Shown one piece after another: positions 56,938 through 64,000 of a stretch of 64,000 bases of DNA; within the stretch, counting starts at the first letter, position 1; each line of letters opens with the position of its first letter. Below the pieces are notes generated by a model, which worked only from the letters and a program-made list of their open reading frames with translations, was not told the DNA's origin and did not search any database. The stretch comes from Xiphydria camelus (Eukaryota; Arthropoda; Insecta; Hymenoptera; Xiphydriidae). A program made the translations under genes and the position numbers. The stretch is taken from assembly GCA_963678675.1 (NCBI GenBank), contig OY783192.1:28335987-28399986 (forward strand), given 5' to 3'.

Positions 56938-58517
56938 TTATTCAGTACTTTCATAGTTTCGCCCATTGTGCAATGGGGTTTGAAACTTATCAGGTTGTAC
57001 TTCTAAACTAAAAAACTTACCCTTTAAACTATCATCTTCTATATCCTCTATCAACTTCAAGCTGGGAACTGGTTTTAACATCGGTATAGAATCGCCCGTG
57101 ACGCTCAACATCATCGGCGTGAAACCCCAGGCGAAGTGAGTTAAGTTATTTGATAGCTCCATGACGCCACCGAAAACCATGTTGTTCGACGTGTCTAGTT
57201 TAAATATATTGTAAGTTGATATTATTAGTAGCCTTTTGATGTTTTTGCACTTCGCCAAGTATTTGTCGAAGCCGTCCTTCACGTCGAAGTTGGCTAATTC
57301 CAATTGACTCAAATTTTCCAGCTTCGATACGCTCTCGAGTATCTCGAACGTGCAGCACGAGTCGCCCCCATCCTCCAGTTTCAGACGTTTCAAATTGTGC
57401 AATTTCAGCAGCACCCGCGTACCGAATTCTTCCTGGAAGTCGAAACACTCTCCCAGTTCAAGCGTTTCCAAGTTTGTTAACGATTCTAAAATATCGATTC
57501 TCTCCTCTTGCCGAGTTCTATCACGTTCGTCACACTCTGTAAGGAGAAGAGCAAAGAATATTAATTGTGAAATAACGGATAAACGGCATTCAATGTATAT
57601 GTATTTCAAATTTATCCATTCATTCGATCCATTTTCATTAATTCGAAAACTATTTAATCGTCAAATTGATAGATGAAAAATGTTTGGCGCTGGAAGAAGA
57701 AAAGAATAGAAGGTATACTACGAATCGATAAAGATTTGTGATGTTATTTCTAATATCGAAATAATAATGCATGCAATGAACTCGCTAGCTCTTCAAATTG
57801 ACCTTCATAATATTGCAAATGAAAGCAAATATCTCCAACCAGATATCCTGATTTCATTACTGTCATATCACGATAACAGCTTCAAATGTTTGCAAGGTTT
57901 CTTTCGGCTTTGAATCTAAAGCAACTGAATTAGTACGTTCCAACTGACATCTTACCAAATGAGTTAACTGAGTCAGCGTCTGCAAAGGCGAGAGATCTCC
58001 CTTCAAGAACATCCCGTATCTCGCCATCAATTTTAGCTCCTGACAGCGTTTCAGATTTCCGACGGACTCCAAAGTCAAATAAGTGTTGCACTTTATCAAC
58101 ATTGCACTCAACACCTCCAACTTCGGGCAACTCTTGAATACTTCCTCGACGACGACCACAGAACACTGGCACAGCTCCAGCTTAACGAGGCTCGTAATCC
58201 TCGGTATTACGGACAGGAGTTTATAATAGGTACCGTAGGACTTCTCCATGATCCACATCCCCCTTAGATCCAAGTGTTGTGTGCCGCGCCTCTTTAACGT
58301 CTCCGCTAATCCGTCCCAATCGGTCACCTCGCTGTTCTTCATCCGCACCGTCTTCCACAGCGAGGGATGCACGGCGAGATCACGCCATATTCTACACACT
58401 CTCGCCACTCGCAGCAGCTCCCGAACTTCGAGATACTGGAAAATCCGCAACGAGGTGTAGTAATCGGAAAATATAAAATTTTGCCGCTGTTCAGCCTCTG
58501 CCTGAAATTGTTGCCTC
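56938..58517 (-). CDS. F-box/LRR protein
   Basis: Likely substrate-recognition subunit of an SCF ubiquitin ligase. Exon 58517-57956 (acceptor TTTGGATTGCAG; donor GTAAGA) encodes an F-box around SLRIFQYLEVRELLRVARV, CRIWRDLAVHPSLW, then leucine-rich repeats (LVKLELCQCSVVVVEE, CPKLEVLSAML). The last exon, 57536-56938 (acceptor CTCCTTACAG), continues with LRRs (LTNLETLELGECF, LHNLKRLKLEDGG, LSQLELANFDV) and stops at 56938. The phases of these two exons do not match directly, so a small exon or another splice site is missing. The upstream start exon is not identified; the open frame continues upstream to 58627 without convincing motifs. Confidence 0.7.
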
Positions 58518-58639
58518 CTGCAATCCAAAAGCACACTTCTTGAGTACCGAACGAAAGTTTCAAAGTTGACATCGCGAACATCTACGCGCCACTCCAGTAT
58601 TCGCGTCATTACTACGAACATTATCATTTCTCTTTAAAA

Positions 58640-59430
58640 ACAGTCTATATATATATGCATCGATTTATCCCCTCACGTACAAGAGACCCTCTTCCGCCAC
58701 TATTCCTTTAAGCAATGGATCTAATTGGCGCGTTCAAAGTTCCGCACCACGTACGGATTCTATAAGTGAGATGATTGGATTCAAGTGGGATACAATAAAG
58801 TAATCGATCATACAATCGAACGGGAGTCCCTTACGACGTACATTTTGAAATTTTCGATCGGATAACACACAACTACTTTTTTCAATTACTTTTCCTTCTC
58901 TGCATTAATGACTATATACGCTAATCCTTTCCTTTCCGAGGGATCTGTAAAGGGCAAATATACACTCCTGGGGACGCTTTATAAGCTTCTTGAATTGTTT
59001 AACTAGCCAGGGGTGCAGCCAAAAAGAAACGAGATTACCGTTCGGGAAGGAGATTACACCAGGGAAAGGAATTTGGGAGGAAGATTTTTGGGAAAACGCA
59101 CTAAACGATTCTTTTTTTGTCAATCTCTCAGGTTTTTAAAACTTTATCTATATCGTACGTTCTATTCTAAATCGAAAGAAGAATTTAACTCAAACAGTCT
59201 TTCGAGTTCGAGTAGCACCGCTCCATTTGAATTTCTCATTCGATTTGAAATAGAACATATGACGTATTCGTTCGTCGTACGTTCCTAGGAAAATAAAAAA
59301 CTTTCGACGCCAAAACCCAAAATCCGACTCCTAATAATACCTCCAAAATTCAAGAGTTATGCACCTTACAAACATAATTTTAACTACCGGCAAAATGTCT
59401 GCCTTTTCGATGCATTCTGGATGACATAAC
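58640..59430. other. Upstream flank of the F-box gene; nothing recognised
   Basis: No repeats or motifs identified apart from short AT runs. Confidence 0.4.
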
Positions 59431-59582
59431 GTCGCCCTAATAAGAGAAGTACATAACTCCACTTTTTACCAAAAATTTAATTTTGCTGCCATCTATTAGA
59501 ATAACGTCTAAATAAACAGTTTTTCTTCTCTCTTGTAACATTTTCTGAAACCGAGTTAGGCACTTTTCTTATTAGGGCGACG
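59431..59582. mobile_element. 152-bp palindromic MITE
   Basis: GTCGCCCTAATAAGAGAAGT with complement at 59563-59582. No clear target duplication. Confidence 0.65.
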
Positions 59583-59677
59583 ATAAGCAGAAGCAGACGC
59601 AATACTGCAAACTGTGTATGAGCCCCAGACTCATCGAACACCGTATGCTGCATGGTTCCTGGACTTTGGTCCTCTAA

Positions 59678-59898
59678 GACTGCGTCCACATTTGTGACAT
59701 TTAACCGTGACATGTCTCCGTGACCGTGTCAGCAAAGGTGGATCCACATTTGTGCGTGACATTGTGTCGGACAGGGCTCCGTGGCATCGTGATAGGATTT
59801 GTTACGCTAAATCTGGACGGTGTCTCGGTACTGACACGCGTTGCTGACACTGTCACGGAGAAATGTCACGATAAAATGTCACAAATGTGGACGCAGCC
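59678..59898. mobile_element. 221-bp MITE with GTGACA/TGTCAC words, TAA duplication
   Basis: TAA at 59675-59677 and 59899-59901. Termini GACTGCGTCCACATTTGTGA / complement, then CCGTGACATG and CGTGACCGTGTCAGC words in both arms. Confidence 0.82.
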
Positions 59899-60334
59899 TA
59901 AGATATGCGCTGGTGGGGGAAAGGGTAAAGGGAATACATACATGTGCAAATAAATGCGGAGATATATGTACATATTAAACAAAACAAAAAGAATTTGTTA
60001 AGGATTTATCGATGAGACAAGGACAATAGGTGAAACATTGGTGGGAGGGGGGGGGGGGGGCAGAGGGGAGAATGTAACCCGACATATGTAGAATTTGTAC
60101 CTTCCGCATGCTACCCGGTGTAATTTCTCTCACTAGGAATTAGTACGTACATCGCACGAAATGAGGCTCTAAATTACGCGACGCGCATAGTTTAAGCCCC
60201 CCATAAAGGGACATCAATGCGTTCTCACTGTAATTTGGAACTTGGCTTTAAAAATGTTAAAAGAAGTGAAAATAGATCGTTTCGCGTATGATTTGTAACA
60301 ACTTTCGATGAACGTTCAATTTACAACGCTAGAA

Positions 60335-60475
60335 TAGGGTAAAGCATACAGTTGTTGACCTCCCCACAATGATTGACCACCTCTCATAAAAAATGCATTC
60401 GATAGAGAGAGAGATAGGCCAATCACTGTATAATTTCCTCCGCCTAAACTGTCAATAGCTACATGCTTTACCCTA
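60335..60475. mobile_element. 141-bp MITE
   Basis: TAGGGTAAAGCATACAGTTG and complement (CTACATGCTTTACCCTA). A (GA)n run is inside at 60403-60413. Confidence 0.6.
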
Positions 60476-61039
60476 ACACGCTTGAGAAAATAAAAGGTAA
60501 TGATTTGCAAATAATAACGAACTCTCAAATTAAAATTGACTCATCGAAGAGCATCAACATGCAGTTCTATACTTGAAGTGACGTTATATTTTTGCTTCGC
60601 CCAAATCGAAGTTACTACTGCAACATGCTTTACTAGACATTTCATTACACTAGATTAGTATAGGATTAAATTGGGCAAAAATTCGTATACATCAGAATAT
60701 CAACCTTACCGATCATCAACCGTACCAGTTTTTCTAAATATGTAGAGAATATAGAGAAAATTTATAAAAAAAAACTTACTCCAAAGCGCTGACCCCTTAT
60801 GTTTAGTGGGTGGAGATTTTTCCACCGGCGGCGGTTAACTGCGATGTTCTGAGGCTAGAGAGCTCCACTGGGGTGATAACATCTCACTCTCGTCCGGTGG
60901 TGATTTCGTTTCTGCTATGCAAATTTTAATTCAGTATCGCGACAATGATATTTTTCTAATACCGTTTTTATGCAATGAAAATTTAGACTTTATGGATCAA
61001 TTTCACCAACGTTAAGCTCTGTTTAAACCTTTATCTTCG
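60476..61039. other. No recognised feature
   Basis: AT-rich; nothing supported. Confidence 0.4.
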
Positions 61040-61580
61040 TAATAACTAATTAACTGCCAGAGTCTGAAATAAAGCCGAGTTTAAGCAGAGGCCAAGGTCA
61101 ATGAAATTGGCTTCATACGAGTTTCTTAAAGGATATTTCTGGAGCTTGGTAGAAAAAGGGCCAAAGTCCACAATTTACATATAGGAGCCAGTAGTTCTGC
61201 TAGACTACTGAGATTGTTATATTTTAATACAAGAAAAGCCAATGTCCTAAAACATCATAGTTCTGAATTATTTAATATGAACCGAGCGGTTGGTTCAAAT
61301 TAGTTAGCGCTGCACTCACTATATTATTGGTAATATGTATATTCGAGTTAAAGAGATACAGTAGTTCAATGAATTAACCGTGATTTACAATTGGTTGCTC
61401 CGAATGCACTGTATACCATACACTGCACTGGCATGCCTCGGGCGGCAAGTTCACTAACTAGTCACCTGAGTGTAACGGATATACACTTAGGCGACAACGA
61501 ACGGCAAATTGAAGGACTTACTACCTGAATGTGTTGGACTTGACTGGACACTCTAGGCTAGACGCGGCACTGTTCACTTT
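61040..61580 (-). mobile_element. LTR-like repeat, leader portion (uninterrupted copy)
   Basis: Minus strand: AATGTGTT-type leader, CAGTGCATTCGGAGCAACC, CTTTAACTCG, CAATAATATAGTGAGTGCAG: the same order as 16340 down to 15205, but without the two MITEs found there. It therefore serves as the empty-site reference. It lacks the CCAAT/TATA part. Confidence 0.5.
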
Positions 61581-61581
61581 G

Positions 61582-62984
61582 TTACAAACACACTGATTTA
61601 CGTACATTATTCTTATTGCAGAACCGGGTGGGTACGTCCTGGATCCTCTGTTTTAGTTCCTTCACGTACCTATTCCAGTCTGTCTTTTTAGGGTTCCTTT
61701 TAGGGGCCCCCTCCCGATGCCCTTTTATCGTAAGGAGCACCTGGCTATGGTCTGATCCTGAAGGTTCTTTCGAAACCCTCCAGTCCCCCACCCAATCCAG
61801 TACTCCCGCAGAACATAGGGTAATATCCAGCACTTCATGTCTCCTTCGGTCCATGAAGGTAGGTTCATTTCCCCTGTTCAGTATAGACAGATCTGATGCC
61901 AGGATGTATTCGTGAAGGGATTCTCCCCTAGCATTGGTGTTAGTGCTCCCCCATCCTACATGATGGGAGTTCGCGTCGCACCCCACCAGGAGTTCACCCT
62001 TCCTTTTCCTCACCTCTTTTACTAAGTTTTTGAGTTCCCTTGTAGGTGGAGGTTCTGCTGAGTCATAGGGCAAGTACGCTGACCCTATGATAAACTCTAG
62101 TTTGCTTCCACTCCTGTCTGCCAAGTTTAACCTAGCTACCGCCATATCTGGGTTCACCCGTCTTTCTCAATTTTGTCCTAATCCCCACCGCGGTTCTTCT
62201 CAAGCAACTTCACAGTTGCTCTCTGAGTCCCGCAGTGAGGTTTGAAGTTACAGGCTTCTAAGACCCGTAACGCCTTATCATTGACGAGTGCAGCGAAGTG
62301 GGCGCTAGTAGCTCCCTTGCTTTCACTGCCCTTGACAATCGTCCAGTCCTCTTTGACCAGTCCCGTATTCTATTTTGCCAGAAACTGTACTGCCTCCGAG
62401 GCTGTCATTTCCTCATCCTCAACGTGGACTACTACCCTGTGTCGCTTCGGGAGCTCCTCGGTCGAGACCACGTTGAGGATGAGGTTTCCTATCTTGTTCT
62501 CTGGGAATAGGCTTTTCAGCCACATCCCAGTCTCTTCGTCGGTGCACCCTATTACGGCCGCACCGTCTCTTTCCCACATCCCCTCGAAGATGGGTATCTT
62601 TGTGCCGTCGGGTATTGACAGGATCTGGGCTTTAAGCAGCCTCTTGATCGCTGTCAGTTCGTCCGTCGTCAGTCGTCTATCAGGGTACCCTTCTGGTACA
62701 AGGGCCCACCTGAACATTCTTGTCGCCTTTTGTGCGTATGTCTCAGTCCGAGTCTTTTTCTCAGTCTGTGTCGTGCTGGGGCTAGGCGTATGGTGTTCGG
62801 GGTTAAATCTCTTAGTCCCCCTCCCACTTCCGTCTCTAGCCCCATCTGTCGCCGTCCCAGGGGTTGTGCGGACTTGTTCAGTCCTTACCCCCCCTTGCGT
62901 CTGTTTATTCAGTCGTCGCCTCGCAGCTCCACTCAACCTCTGCTTGACGACCCTGTGTCTTCCGTCCGTTTCTCCGTCCTCCAT
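61582..62984 (-). pseudogene. Truncated non-LTR retrotransposon (ORF1 with DUF4780; partial endonuclease)
   Basis: ORF1 from 62984: basic N-terminus, then a DUF4780-like domain (IPIFEGMWERDGAAVIGC, EETGMWLKSLFP). It meets a TAG at 62372-62370, with homologous-looking sequence continuing to about 62175. ORF2 piece 62157-61582: the second half of an APE-type endonuclease (LLVGCDANSHHVGWGS, HEVLDITLCS, SGSDHSQVLL). The N-terminal half of the endonuclease and all of the reverse transcriptase are missing. Jockey/R1-like group by ORF1 type and endonuclease style. Confidence 0.78.
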
Positions 62985-63400
62985 CTAGTTCGTTTCCGCC
63001 CCAGATGGTTGTTCCGTAGTTTCGTTTCTTTTTTTATTCAGGTCCATTTTTGTCCCACGAGTGTCAGACATAAGCGGTATCACCTGGGGAGAGCTCCGTT
63101 CACCCAGGGCTTGGCTATTTACTCCCAGAGGGCGCCCGGTATCTGGGAGGCACCGTCGAACCAGATAGTCGCATGGGAAAAATACATAGAACATTTTTTA
63201 TAGATAATTTAATTTGCTTTGATTTTCGTAACTACATTTTTTGCTCTAAAGTTTATAGAAATCGAGTTATTGACAAATAATAAATAAAAAACGTTTTTTT
63301 AGCCCCTTTTCTTAAGATGGCGGCCAAATCCGGGATTTCTGGGGGGTGCAAGTTTAATACACGCTTTTTAACACCAAATTAAACAAACTAAAATTATTTC

Positions 63401-63905
63401 CAGCTTGTCCGGAATTGCTCCCGCTATTAGCTATTTTATACGACTTGGCGACTGGCCTATAGTGCTGATAAACAAAAAGAACGAAGAAGTAAGAATGTGT
63501 ATCAATTGCAGACATTTAAATGATATGTTGGAAAGAGATAATTATCCATTACCCGTAAATGAGGATCAGATTAACGCATTGTCAGATAAGAAATACTTTT
63601 CGTCGTTAGATTTAAAGAATGGGTAATATCACTTGAAAGTCTCGGATGATTCCGTAAAGTACACATCATTCGTCATGCTGTTAGGGCAGGGTTTGCGAAT
63701 GCCCTTCGGTATCAAGACAGCTCTAGCCGCTCTTTTCAGCGATATATAAACACAACTTTAAAAGATGAAATTAGAACGGGTAACGTCGTTGTTTATATGG
63801 ACGACATTCTGATCATAACAGAAACGTTAGAAGAGCAATTTGCATTGTTGAAATGCGTATTCAAATTACTGGTCGATAATAAACTCTCGTTGAGTCTTTT
63901 AGCAA
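63401..63905 (+). pseudogene. Ty3/gypsy reverse transcriptase fragment
   Basis: Plus strand: WPIVLINKKNEEVRMCINCR, HLNDMLERDNYPLP, FSSLDLKNG, then a stop. Further on in shifted frames are KMPFGIKTA-like and YMDDILII-like pieces, i.e. the RT palm with its YMDD box. Multiple stops and frameshifts; no LTR or integrase seen before the window ends. Confidence 0.78.
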
Positions 63906-64000
63906 CCATCGACCCGACTACCTAATAAGTTTTAAATATAATTTCTTAATGTTTTTATCAAACATGGCTTGCCATTTAACTTATTCAAAAGAAGCTTGTT

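Noticed and set aside
1..64000. tRNA genes
   Set aside because: No sequence with paired A and B boxes plus a foldable cloverleaf was noticed; a covariance-model scan would be needed to exclude them.

Overview
The window looks like nuclear DNA of an insect, most likely a hymenopteran and plausibly an ant. The protein-coding genes are insect-like and split by short introns with consensus GT/AG sites: the NF-kB factor dorsal, a kinesin-1 heavy chain and an F-box/LRR protein. They sit in a dense bed of transposon remains. The taxon is inferred from gene content and transposon types; no sequence search was possible.

Host genes, all on the minus strand. (1) dorsal, 15098 down to 3865: eight coding exons whose phases add up exactly (1572 nt, 523 aa), plus a read-through form ending at 10337 (1917 nt, 638 aa) made by ignoring a GTAAGT donor inside exon 5. 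(2) A kinesin-1 heavy chain, 28517 to 25858: motor and stalk are present, but the distal stalk and tail are not found; an acidic simple-repeat tract lies downstream instead. (3) An F-box/LRR gene, 58517 to 56938. (4) Lone host-like exons: a phosphomannomutase exon at 38915-38774, and an unidentified exon at 22800-22402 split by a MITE.

Mobile DNA, left to right: mariner-like remnants (0.7-1.1, 8.2-8.6, 11.5-13.1 kb); a Helitron with intact termini (1.16-1.97 kb); repeated copies of one LTR-like promoter sequence (15-16.6, 17.7, 28.7-30.6, 31.7, 33.4, 39.3 and 61 kb); foldback elements carrying short-period arrays (16.6-17.4, 34.9-38.7, 45.1-47.0 kb); a remnant element with THAP and SWIM/YqaJ-type first exons (18.7-20.1 kb); Tc1 remnants (18.3, 29.7, 34.4 kb); a DD41D mariner-family element broken by a 766-bp palindrome (42.1-44.6 kb); an apparently intact piggyBac (47.5-50.4 kb) inside one arm of a palindromic element; a repeat block with a 5S-rRNA-derived segment (52.5-53.9 kb); a PHD-finger transposon remnant (54-55.2 kb); a truncated non-LTR retrotransposon (61.6-63.0 kb); and a decayed Ty3/gypsy reverse transcriptase (63.4-63.9 kb).

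Most striking: (a) a putatively complete 586-aa piggyBac transposase gene with matching 17-bp TIRs, TTAA duplications and the unoccupied target preserved in the opposite palindrome arm; (b) a set of foldback/MITE families sharing one plan, namely a TAA/TTA target duplication where measurable, a short terminus, a YCACA-like core, then a family-private CG-rich word repeated as an array; (c) copies of one CCAAT+TATA LTR-like repeat in sense orientation directly upstream of both dorsal and the kinesin gene; (d) nested insertions whose removal restores an older reading frame or repeat.
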